Translations under genes and position numbers: made by a program | Notes under the pieces: model-generated | What the model saw: only the letters and a program-made list of their open reading frames with translations | What the model was told of the DNA's origin: nothing | Database searches by the model: none | Shown: positions 28,376-35,555 of the stretch, one piece after another | Position numbering within the stretch: the first letter of the stretch is position 1 | Layout of the letters: each line of letters opens with the position of its first letter | NCBI GenBank assembly: GCA_963725505.1 | Contig: CAVRYN010000007.1 | Coordinates: forward strand, 1 to 64,000 | Direction of reading: 5' to 3' | From: Udaeobacter sp963725505 | GTDB lineage: Bacteria > Verrucomicrobiota > Verrucomicrobiia > Chthoniobacterales > UBA10450 | Length of the DNA: 64,000 bases

Positions 28376-28434
28376 TGTAGGGCGTCTGTGTCAGACGCCA
28401 TCCTCGAAATGGCGTCTCGCAGAGACGCCCTACA
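28376..28434. repeat. TGTAG...CTACA double-hairpin repeat between khpA and trmD
   Basis: 59 bp, beginning TGTAGGGCGTCTGTGTCAGA and ending TCGCAGAGACGCCCTACA. The left hairpin is GGCGTCT-GTGTC-AGACGCC and the right one is GGCGTCT-CGC-AGAGACGCC. It begins two bases after the khpA stop codon (28371-28373). Confidence 0.8.
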
Positions 28435-28484
28435 ATAATTGAGCGTTGGACGTTGGATGTTGGGCGTTCGATGTTTCTTCCTCG

Positions 28485-29249
28485 ATGAAGATCGACATCG
28501 TCACGCTGTTTCCTGAAATCTGCCGCGCGCCATTGAATGAGAGCATCATGAAACGCGCACAGGAAAAGGGAATCGTCGACGTTCACATTCATAACCTGCG
28601 CGATTGGACGACGGACAAACATCACGTTGTGGATGACGCGCCGTTCGGAGGAGGGCAGGGGATGGTGATGAAACCTGAGCCGATCTTTGCGGCGGTGGAA
28701 GAACTGCGTGATGGGAAACAGCAAACGCTCAACTCCGATAAATCGCGAGCAGGCGCTCAACGCTCACCGTCCAACGTTCAACGATCGAAAATCGAAAATC
28801 GAAAATCGAAAGTTATTTTGATGTCGCCGGCAGGCCGCCGGCTCGATCAGAAGTTGGCGACCGAGCTTTCGAAGGAATCGCACCTCATCATCATTTGCGG
28901 GCACTACGAAGGCGTCGATCACCGCGTGATCGAGCATCTCGTTGATCTTGAGATTTCGATTGGCGATTACGTACTCACCAACGGCGCGATCGCCGCAGTC
29001 GTAATTGTTGATGCAATCGTTCGTTTGCTGCCGGGCGCACTCGGTCATGAGCGATCCGCTATTGATGATAGCTTCAGCTCCGAAAACTCCGGACTCGAAG
29101 CCCCGCAGTACACGCGGCCCGCAGAGTTTCGCGGCTGGACAGTTCCGGAGATTCTCCTCTCAGGAAATCACGCGGAAATCGCGAGATGGCGAAAAAAGCA
29201 GGCGATCAAACGTACGCGCGAAAACCGCCCGGACCTATTGGCAGATTAA
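28485..29249 (+). CDS. trmD: tRNA (guanine-37-N1)-methyltransferase TrmD with repeat insertion
   Basis: 254 residues from ATG 28485 (MKIDIVTLFPEICRAPLNES). SPOUT knot motifs are intact: LMSPAGRRLDQ, IICGHYEGVDHRV and EISIGDYVLTNGAIAAVVIV, binding SAM and the G37 base of tRNAs for Pro, Leu and Arg. Residues about 79-109 (QQTLNSDKSRAGAQRSPSNV and KIENRKSK) are encoded by a repeat block and fall between the first helical region and LMSP, a loop in known structures. The gene is preceded by another 7-bp repeat (28440-28472). Unusually, rimM and rplS do not flank it. Confidence 0.95.
   Translation: MKIDIVTLFPEICRAPLNESIMKRAQEKGIVDVHIHNLRDWTTDKHHVVDDAPFGGGQGMVMKPEPIFAAVEELRDGKQQTLNSDKSRAGAQRSPSNVQRSKIENRKSKVILMSPAGRRLDQKLATELSKESHLIIICGHYEGVDHRVIEHLVDLEISIGDYVLTNGAIAAVVIVDAIVRLLPGALGHERSAIDDSFSSENSGLEAPQYTRPAEFRGWTVPEILLSGNHAEIARWRKKQAIKRTRENRPDLLAD
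28722..28812. repeat. Composite repeat block inside trmD
   Basis: Contains the unit CTCAACTCCGATAAATCGCG also found twice (reverse strand) in the glycosyltransferase at 9530-9590, plus three tandem AATCGAA heptamers at 28787-28809. All of it is read in frame. Confidence 0.85.
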
Positions 29250-29256
29250 CTTCGCG

Positions 29257-29372
29257 GTGTCATCCCGAACCGCGAAGACGGTGAGGGACCTCGCAATCGC
29301 AGTGCGGATCTTCTGGTAACGAGCGTGATCAACCAGCCTGTGCGAGGTCCCTCGCTACGCTCGGGATGACAC
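29257..29372. repeat. Intergenic inverted repeat with GTGTCATCCCGA termini
   Basis: Termini GTGTCATCCCGA and TCGGGATGACAC are exact inverted repeats; internal arms GAGGGACCTCGCA and TGCGAGGTCCCTC pair as well. Related sequence lies at 35405-35510 and 52895-52990. Confidence 0.75.
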
Positions 29373-29379
29373 ACGTGTA

Positions 29380-30690
29380 TCAGTCGCGAATCTTACCCAT
29401 CACGATGCAGGCGTTGATTCCGCCGAAACCGAATGAATTACTCATCACGTAATTCAAGTCTGCTGCGCGTCCATGATTCGGCACAACATCCAGATCGCAG
29501 GCGGGATCGGGATTTGCATAGTTAATCGTTGGAGGAATCCATTGCCGATCCAATGCAAGCGCACAAAGCGCAGCTTCGATTGCGCCGGTCGCACCGAGCG
29601 GATGTGCGTAATAGCCTTTCGTCCCGCTCACAGGAATTCGTTGCGCATGTTCGCCGAACACTTGTTTGATCGACGCGATTTCCGTGCTGTCATTCAACTG
29701 GGTCGAACTGGCGTGTGCATTGACGTAATCGATCTGCTCGGGCGCCAATTGCGCGTCCGCAAGTGCTTCGTGCATCGCGCGAATGCACGATTCGCCGTTT
29801 GGCAGCGGTGAGGTCATGTGGAACGCGTCATTGTTTAAGCTGTAGCCGAGCACTTCCGCATAGATGCGGGCGCCACGCGCACGCGCGTGCTCAAGTTCCT
29901 CGACGATTAGCGAAGCGCCGCCTTCGCCCATCACAAACCCGTCGCGCAACAGGTCGAATGGACGACAAGCCAGAGCTGGGTCCCCCGTCCATCTGCTCAT
30001 TGTCTTAATGATGTCGAACGCACCGATGGTAATTGCCGTCAGTGGTGCTTCTGCTCCGCCGGCAACGATCACATCCGCAAAATCATCTCGAACATAACGA
30101 AGCGCTTCGCCAACGGACACCGTGCCACTGGCGCAACTGTTTGAATTTGTCGTGCCGACGCCGCGAAACCCGAAGTCGATCGCGATGTTTGAATGGGCCG
30201 AACCGCCAAACACCTGGACGGCAAGTGTGGGTTGAACGCCGCGCGCGCCTTTTTTCAAATATCTGATGTATTGCTCCTCAGCTTTGCAGACACCGCCCAG
30301 CGCGGTGCCGAAGCTGACACCGATGCGATCTTGTGGTTTTTCGCGGGAGTAATCGATGCGGGCATCGTCGAGCGCGAGCTTCGCAGATACGACTGCGAAC
30401 TGCGCATAGCGGTCGAGCCGTTTCAATCGGTGCGGTTGAAAAAACTCTTCTGGATTCCAATCCGGAATCTCGCCGGCACAACGCACGCGGAAAATGGTCG
30501 GGTCGAAGCTGGTGATGCCGCCAATGCCGCTCTTCTCGGCTAGGATACCGTTCCAAAAACTATCGACGCCGGTGCCGATGCATGTGACGGGGCCGATGCC
30601 GGTGATGACCGCGCGTCTCCAAGCCTGCCGCGCCGTCTTGTCCGCCGTAGCCTTGGCGAAGGGGGAAGCCTTTGGCGTAGGCGGGCTCAT
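29380..30690 (-). CDS. fabF: Beta-ketoacyl-ACP synthase II (FabF-like)
   Basis: 436 residues, thiolase fold with the condensing triad: Cys in NSNSCASGTVSVGEA (about 185), His in NAHASSTQLNDSTE and His in GYYAHPLGATGAIEAALCAL. It elongates acyl-ACP with malonyl-ACP in the cytoplasm. Residues 2-25 (PPTPKASPFAKATADKTARQ) are encoded by a repeat (30621-30685), not by family sequence, which starts at RRAVITGIG. Its start overlaps the stop of the upstream SRPBCC gene (ATGA), so the two are translationally coupled. This pairing hints at a specialised rather than housekeeping synthase. Confidence 0.9.
   Translation of the reverse strand: MSPPTPKASPFAKATADKTARQAWRRAVITGIGPVTCIGTGVDSFWNGILAEKSGIGGITSFDPTIFRVRCAGEIPDWNPEEFFQPHRLKRLDRYAQFAVVSAKLALDDARIDYSREKPQDRIGVSFGTALGGVCKAEEQYIRYLKKGARGVQPTLAVQVFGGSAHSNIAIDFGFRGVGTTNSNSCASGTVSVGEALRYVRDDFADVIVAGGAEAPLTAITIGAFDIIKTMSRWTGDPALACRPFDLLRDGFVMGEGGASLIVEELEHARARGARIYAEVLGYSLNNDAFHMTSPLPNGESCIRAMHEALADAQLAPEQIDYVNAHASSTQLNDSTEIASIKQVFGEHAQRIPVSGTKGYYAHPLGATGAIEAALCALALDRQWIPPTINYANPDPACDLDVVPNHGRAADLNYVMSNSFGFGGINACIVMGKIRD
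30621..30685. repeat. Repeat of the CCGCCGTAGCCTTGGCGAAGG type at the fabF 5' end
   Basis: Contains GTCCGCCGTAGCCTTGGCGA followed by an AGGGGGA arm, and GGCGTAGGCGGG. A shorter related copy (CCCGCCGTAGCTCGACGAAG then GCGGG) is intergenic at 33014-33048. Confidence 0.7.
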
Positions 30691-31142
30691 GCGGTCACTT
30701 TGTTTGCTCTTGCTTCCAAATAAGCCTTCATACAGCGCAAAGTTTTATTGGCAATGTTACTAATAAAAAAATCGCCGATGATTGGATCGACAATCGGCCC
30801 AAGCGCGGGAATGCGAAATCGCAGGTCGTGTGAAATTGTTACCAGCACGCCATCACTGGTATCCGAAAATGTCCAGACGACGTGCATCCCTTTTGTCCAG
30901 GCTTTCAGATGATGAAAATGAATCTCGAGCCTGTTGCGATCGATGATTTGCTCCGAAGTCCATGAGATCGGGATCCCGGAACGCCGCGCTGCCATCACCA
31001 CAATGTTGCGATCGGTGCAGCGCTCCAGAAAGCGGATGTAGCGATAATGCGGGAGGATTTTTGGCCACAGCTCCAGGTTTGCCGCTGTTTCGAAGATCGC
31101 CATCTTCGGGGCGTGCATGAGCAGGGAGTTGGTTTTGTGCAT
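30687..31142 (-). CDS. SRPBCC (START/aromatase-like) protein
   Basis: 151 residues. Helix-grip fold signs: HAPKMAIFETAANLELWPKI at the N-terminus, then RFLERCTDRNIVVMAARRSG and FSDTSDGVLVTISHDLRFRI with a long C-terminal helix. The fold binds hydrophobic ligands, and coupled to a ketosynthase (4-bp overlap with fabF) it could act as a cyclase, aromatase or lipid carrier for the synthase product. That link is inferred from position only. No acyl carrier or further polyketide genes are adjacent. Confidence 0.75.
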   Translation of the reverse strand: MHKTNSLLMHAPKMAIFETAANLELWPKILPHYRYIRFLERCTDRNIVVMAARRSGIPISWTSEQIIDRNRLEIHFHHLKAWTKGMHVVWTFSDTSDGVLVTISHDLRFRIPALGPIVDPIIGDFFISNIANKTLRCMKAYLEARANKVTA

Positions 31143-31353
31143 TTTGGCTGTGGTTTATGATTCAAACCGCCCAGTCTAGCGATGTTGCGCGGTTTGGAAA
31201 TATAGAATCCTCCATCGAAAACCTATTTTGGGAAAAGAGGAAAAGCGTTGCTGGAAAAGTTACGTGCTTGTGGTCGCGACCACGGTGCCAGGCACATCGT
31301 AGAAGAAGCCGCATCCCGGGGTTCAAACCACGGCTTGCAACTCTTTAACCCGA

Positions 31354-31536
31354 TTAGTGGCTGCCGGTGGTGCCTCTGCCGCCTGTGGTGGGTTCGGATT
31401 TGCCCGTAACACCGCCACCCTTGACGTCTTTTCTTGGCTGCAGGTCGCGAACTTTGATGTGTCCCTTCTTAATTCGGCGCCAAACGGACCGGATCACATT
31501 GATATTAGGATCTTTGTTTTGTGCCTCCACGACCAA
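31354..31536 (-). CDS. Small basic protein with RDLxPRKDVKGG motif
   Basis: 60 residues or fewer; the in-frame starts are TTG 31536 or an internal GTG. The C-terminal half (HIKVRDLQPRKDVKGGGVTG) matches a motif style (D-L-x-P-K-K-D-x-K-G-G) I recall from small Verrucomicrobia and Planctomycetes proteins of unknown role. The Gly-rich end is probably disordered. It has no neighbours within 200 bp. A GGAGG lies at 31522-31526, within the ORF, so the true start is uncertain. Confidence 0.4.
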   Translation of the reverse strand: MVVEAQNKDPNINVIRSVWRRIKKGHIKVRDLQPRKDVKGGGVTGKSEPTTGGRGTTGSH

Positions 31537-31735
31537 TTATTTCGTAGCAGCGTTCGCTTTAGGATGACCAACTGACCCGATAAATGCAAACAATTTTAGC
31601 GGGCTACCACTCTTTGAAATCGTCCTTGTGCTCGTGCGTCTCGATCACATTGCCAACATTCATCGTAAACGCGAATCACCGCACCGACTGTAGGCTTCGC
31701 GTAGTCGTCTGTTCTCCCTATGGGAAAAAAGGGAG

Positions 31736-31808
31736 TGGAGCCTACGGGATTCGAACCCGTGACCTCCTCAATGCCATTGAGGCGCTCTACCAACTGAGCT
31801 AAGACCCC
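31736..31808 (-). tRNA. tRNA-Ala (GGC)
   Basis: 73 nt. Acceptor GGGGTCT pairs with AGGCTCC including the G3-U70 wobble that defines alanine identity. Anticodon loop ATGGCAT (anticodon GGC), T-arm CGGGTTCGAATCCCG, discriminator A. CCA is not encoded. Confidence 0.96.
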
Positions 31809-31864
31809 GGAAGATTTCAGAGTGTAAATTTCAGATTGCCGATTGCAACTCGCATGCTGTTTTT

Positions 31865-31945
31865 TGTAGCCGCTTCGCTGTGCGAAGCGTGACATGGAAA
31901 TGGCTTGAGCTCGTGCGCCGCGCGTCTCACAGAGACGCGGCTACA
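31865..31945. repeat. TGTAG...CTACA intergenic element
   Basis: Left hairpin TGTAGCCGCTTCGCTGTGCG (arms CGCTTCG / CGAAGCG), right hairpin GCGTCTCACAGAGACGC before GGCTACA. The left arm also occurs at 28068-28092 as CGCACAGCGAAGCGGCTACA. Confidence 0.75.
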
Positions 31946-32021
31946 GGAACAATTTTGAACGCGTTTCAGTCAAAGCTTGCAACGAAGAAACTTTTCTGAT
32001 GTTCAATAGTAGGAGCGATTT

Positions 32022-32990
32022 ATGAAAGAATCTAAATTTTCGGTGCTCTGCTTGATCGCGGCGCTCTTCGCAAGCATTCACAGTGGCTCTGGACAAGTAA
32101 TCAACGCAAGCGCGCAAAGTGCTCCTGCCCGCGCGGCGCCCAGCCATGGCGCACCGGCAGCCAGGCCGATTGTGAATCCGGCAATGGTACCGCATGTCGC
32201 CCCCAGGCCAGCGAGCGTCGTACCTCGCACTGTCAGTCAATTTGCCCCGAATCTTCTGCCGAATTATCCAGTCGTTCCGCGGTCATTGAATCCTACTGTT
32301 GCAGCGATTAACGCGCCGCGGATTCGACGCATTGACGGGCAGGAACCGATCACGATTGATCCAGCGATTCGCCAAAACGAGTTGCGCACTTTGGCAGCAA
32401 TGCGTCAACGGCGGGATTTCGGAACTGAGAATCGAACGCTCGCAGCGATAAATGCCCAACGGCCCGTCATGACCCACGATCCGGCGGCGCGACGTCAATT
32501 GGAGACGCGCGGCTCGCCGACAGACCCGGCGAGAACAAAACGGCACGACAATGATCGGCCCAGCTATTCTGATGCGTTGCGCCGTCATTGGCACGAGTGG
32601 CATGATCGTAACTGGTGGCACGGTCATTGTGACACGATCGTTTTCGTCAATACCGGATACTATTTTTTGGACGGCAGCTATTGGTATCCGGCATGGGGTT
32701 ACGATCCATTGCAGAGCTACTACGACTACGACGGGCCGATTTATACCTACGGTAACCTGCTCCCAGACGAAGTCATCGCGAACGTTCAAGTCGCCCTGCA
32801 AGATGCAGGCTACTATTCTGGAGCAATCACTGGTTCGCTAAATTTCGAAATGCGGGCGGCTCTTGCGAACTTCCAGCGCGACTACGGTCTGCCAATTACC
32901 GGAGCAATTGACGAACCGACTGTCGAGTCGCTGGGGTTGGGTCAGTCTGAGGTGTACCAGTCTGCCGACGTGCCGAATTCAAGCTACTAG
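32022..32990 (+). CDS. Secreted protein with peptidoglycan-binding-like C-terminal domain
   Basis: 322 residues: signal peptide (FSVLCLIAALFASIHSGSG), an Ala/Pro-rich linker with SLNPTVAAIN and TLAAINAQRP repeats, a Trp/His-rich segment (HWHEWHDRNWWHGHC), a Tyr-rich segment (YYFLDGSYWYPAWGYDPLQS) and a peptidoglycan_binding_1-like domain (DEVIANVQVALQDAGYYSGA and GALANFQRDYGLPITG-like continuation ending at about 305). The same C-terminal modules form the broken protein at 4766-6087. Likely periplasmic and wall-associated; no enzyme domain. Shine-Dalgarno-like GTAGGAGCG lies upstream of the ATG. Confidence 0.82.
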   Translation: MKESKFSVLCLIAALFASIHSGSGQVINASAQSAPARAAPSHGAPAARPIVNPAMVPHVAPRPASVVPRTVSQFAPNLLPNYPVVPRSLNPTVAAINAPRIRRIDGQEPITIDPAIRQNELRTLAAMRQRRDFGTENRTLAAINAQRPVMTHDPAARRQLETRGSPTDPARTKRHDNDRPSYSDALRRHWHEWHDRNWWHGHCDTIVFVNTGYYFLDGSYWYPAWGYDPLQSYYDYDGPIYTYGNLLPDEVIANVQVALQDAGYYSGAITGSLNFEMRAALANFQRDYGLPITGAIDEPTVESLGLGQSEVYQSADVPNSSY

Positions 32991-33171
32991 CGCCCCCCGC
33001 TCGCGTCTTGGAATGCCTGCCCGCCGTAGCTCGACGAAGGCGGGCGAGCCGCGCTCCGCCGCTTTCGATTCCGCACTGAAAACTGGAAGATTGCCAATCA
33101 CGGTTCGCGATCGTCCAGCGAAAGCATGATTGGCTTGATTGCCGCCCATAGAACGCGCTAAGAGTCCTGTC

Positions 33172-34254
33172 ATGGGTGACATCAGTTTCCAGAATAACGT
33201 TCCCGACTTGCTGCTGTCCGGAAAAGAATTGCCGACTTTTAAATTCGAGTTGGAGAAATCTAAGGGGAAAGTTCTTGGGAACAGTTTTGGCAAGGAAGCG
33301 ACTGTCGAACAGCTGCCGATCTCCAAAGGAATTGCTGGCGTGTCGATGCAGCTCGAGTCCGGTGTGATGCGTGAACTTCACTGGCACGCCACAGCGGCCG
33401 AATGGGCATTTGTCGTGAAAGGCCGTGTTCGTACGACAGTAATTAATCCCGTGGGGCAGACTGAAACGAATGACTTTGATCCCGGCGACATCTGGTACTT
33501 TCCACGCGGCCACGCTCACATGATCGAGTGCCTCGGCAATGAGCCGACTCATTTCATTCTGATTTTCGATAACGGCTACTTCTCGGAGTTCGGCACATTC
33601 AGCATTACCGATTGGATCGGGCACGCGCCCAAGCCGCTGCTGGCGAAAAATTTTGCTTTGCCTGAATCAGCTTTTGATGGTTTTCCGAAAGAGGAGGTTT
33701 ATTTCGCGCGCGGTGCCGTTCCACCGGAACGGATCCCGGAAAATTTGCAGGGCCCGCGTGTTTCGCCGCCGGAGACACACAAGTTCCGGATGCTTGCAGG
33801 CGCGCCGCATGCCGTATTCAAAGGCGGACGCGAATGGCGAATCGATTCCACGCGCTTTCCGATCTCGACCACCATCACAGGTGTGATTCTCGATCTTGAA
33901 CCGGGCGCGCTGCGCGAGTTGCACTGGCATCCCAACGCGGACGAATGGCAATACATCATCGACGGCGACCTCAGCGTGACGTTGTTCGGTTCGCATGGCC
34001 GCTTCCGCATCGAGCAACTTCACGCCGGAGATGTCGCTTACATCCCACAAGGCTATGGACACTCCATCGAAAACGTCGGAACCAAGCCGAGTCGGATGCT
34101 GATCGGATTTAATACAGGCATTTACGAAGCAATTGATCTCTCGGCATGGATTGCAGGTAATCCAGTGGATGTTCTGGCGACGAATTTCAACAAACCGACG
34201 TCCCTCTTCGAGAAATTCCCGCGCAAAGACGTTTTCATCTCGCCAAACGAATAA
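33172..34254 (+). CDS. oxdC: Bicupin oxalate decarboxylase
   Basis: 360 residues from ATG 33172. Each cupin has the manganese set: HWHATAAEWAF with GHAHMIE in the first and HWHPNADEWQY with GYGHSIE in the second. The lid of the first site reads S-E-F-G-T (about 138-142), keeping the catalytic Glu that directs decarboxylation in Bacillus OxdC, where the lid is S-E-N-S-T. It converts oxalate to formate and CO2, using oxygen as cofactor. There is no signal peptide, so it is cytoplasmic. It lies 21 bp before the sulfite-oxidase-like gene and probably shares its transcript. Confidence 0.9.
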   Translation: MGDISFQNNVPDLLLSGKELPTFKFELEKSKGKVLGNSFGKEATVEQLPISKGIAGVSMQLESGVMRELHWHATAAEWAFVVKGRVRTTVINPVGQTETNDFDPGDIWYFPRGHAHMIECLGNEPTHFILIFDNGYFSEFGTFSITDWIGHAPKPLLAKNFALPESAFDGFPKEEVYFARGAVPPERIPENLQGPRVSPPETHKFRMLAGAPHAVFKGGREWRIDSTRFPISTTITGVILDLEPGALRELHWHPNADEWQYIIDGDLSVTLFGSHGRFRIEQLHAGDVAYIPQGYGHSIENVGTKPSRMLIGFNTGIYEAIDLSAWIAGNPVDVLATNFNKPTSLFEKFPRKDVFISPNE

Positions 34255-34275
34255 CAAATCCCAATAGGATTAGTA

Positions 34276-35352
34276 ATGGCCGAAGATTCAGAGAAGCTCA
34301 TCGCCGGGAAAATCGTCCGCGGCGAAAGCCCGCTGAACCTCGAGATGCCTTTTGAAACGCTCAAGGGCTTTCTCACGCCGACTGAATCATTTTACGTTCG
34401 CACGCATTTTCCGATTCCCTCGATCGATAGGGATGCATGGTGGCTGCATGTCGAAGGCGAGGTCGATAATCCATTCGCGATCACTTACGAGCAGCTGCTC
34501 GAATTAGAAGCGACAACCATTCACGTGACGCTGGAATGCGCCGGTAACAATCGGAGTTTTCTCGAACCGAAAGTCAAAGGGGTGCAATGGGGACTTGGCG
34601 CCGTCGGCACAGCGGAGTGGACCGGGACGCCATTATCAATCCTTCTTGAGCGAGCCGGTGTGAAAGCAAACGCGCGTGAAGTCATTTTGGAGGGAACGGA
34701 TGGCGGCGCGCTCGAAGATCCGAAAAGTCCACCAGGCCAGTTGCACTTTGCCCGGAGCATTCCTGTTGAAAAAGCGCGCGCTGACGTTTTGCTCGCCTAC
34801 AAAATGAATGGCAGCGAGCTTCCTCCGGAACACGGATTTCCGGTGCGCGCGATTGTGCCGGGCTGGTATGCGATGGCGTCGATCAAGTGGTTGCAGCGCA
34901 TCATCGTCACAGACCAATCGTTTGCCGGCTATTATCAAACGATTGATTACGCCTACTGGAAGAGGCGAGGGGACATCGCAGAGCTCACGCCGTTGACGGA
35001 AATGCAAATCAAGGCGCAAATCGCGAAGCCGGTTCAAGGCGAAACCGTTCCGGCAAATTCCATTGTGTGTGTGCAAGGTGCTGCGTGGACGAGTGATGAC
35101 GAAATCACGAAAGTGCACCTGAGCACGGATGGCGGATCGACTTGGAGCGAGACGAATTTGCTCGGACAACCGAAACCAAACGCGTGGCGGCTCTGGGAAT
35201 TCAACTGGCAAACGCCCGCAGCGGCGGGAAGCCAAACGCTAATTGCTCGCGCGACCGATTCGCTTGGCAGAACGCAATCGGTGCACCGCGATCCCGATCG
35301 GGGCACATACATGATAAATCATCTCTTGCCTGTCACGGTCGAAGTGCGGTGA
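34276..35352 (+). CDS. Sulfite-oxidase-family molybdopterin enzyme
   Basis: 358 residues. The Mo-binding domain has the single Cys ligand in HVTLECAGNNRSF (about 88), the pterin contacts GVQWGLGAVGTAEWTG and PVRAIVPGWYAMASIKWL, and the C-terminal Ig-like Mo-co dimerisation domain (GAAWTSDDEITKVHLSTDGG). Such enzymes oxidise sulfite to sulfate. There is no Tat signal and no fused heme domain, so it may be cytoplasmic with an unknown acceptor. It is followed after 200 bp by a persulfide dioxygenase, whose product is sulfite, which supports sulfite as substrate. Confidence 0.88.
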   Translation: MAEDSEKLIAGKIVRGESPLNLEMPFETLKGFLTPTESFYVRTHFPIPSIDRDAWWLHVEGEVDNPFAITYEQLLELEATTIHVTLECAGNNRSFLEPKVKGVQWGLGAVGTAEWTGTPLSILLERAGVKANAREVILEGTDGGALEDPKSPPGQLHFARSIPVEKARADVLLAYKMNGSELPPEHGFPVRAIVPGWYAMASIKWLQRIIVTDQSFAGYYQTIDYAYWKRRGDIAELTPLTEMQIKAQIAKPVQGETVPANSIVCVQGAAWTSDDEITKVHLSTDGGSTWSETNLLGQPKPNAWRLWEFNWQTPAAAGSQTLIARATDSLGRTQSVHRDPDRGTYMINHLLPVTVEVR

Positions 35353-35404
35353 TGAAGACTCAAAAATTCGAAATCTTCCTCACCGGCATCTAAACCTACG
35401 ACGC

Positions 35405-35515
35405 GGTCGTCCTGAGCGAAGCGAAGGACCACACCTACGCGCCGAATCTCACACAAGCTGGTTAGTGTAATCCACCAGACACCGTGAGATTCCTCGCTCC
35501 GCTCGGAATGACAAA
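35405..35515. repeat. Intergenic repeat with GAGCGAAGCGAAGGAC
   Basis: One end reads GTCCTGAGCGAAGCGAAGGA, the other TTCCTCGCTCCGCTCGGAAT followed by GACA. It resembles the element at 29257-29372. Confidence 0.55.
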
Positions 35516-35555
35516 CTGTTGAATTACCGTCGCCGCTTCGCGTTAAGTCTCGGCG

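Noticed and set aside
31354..31536. Precursor peptide for the PatG-like protease
   Set aside because: No PatE-like leader, 16 kb away and no core-peptide pattern.
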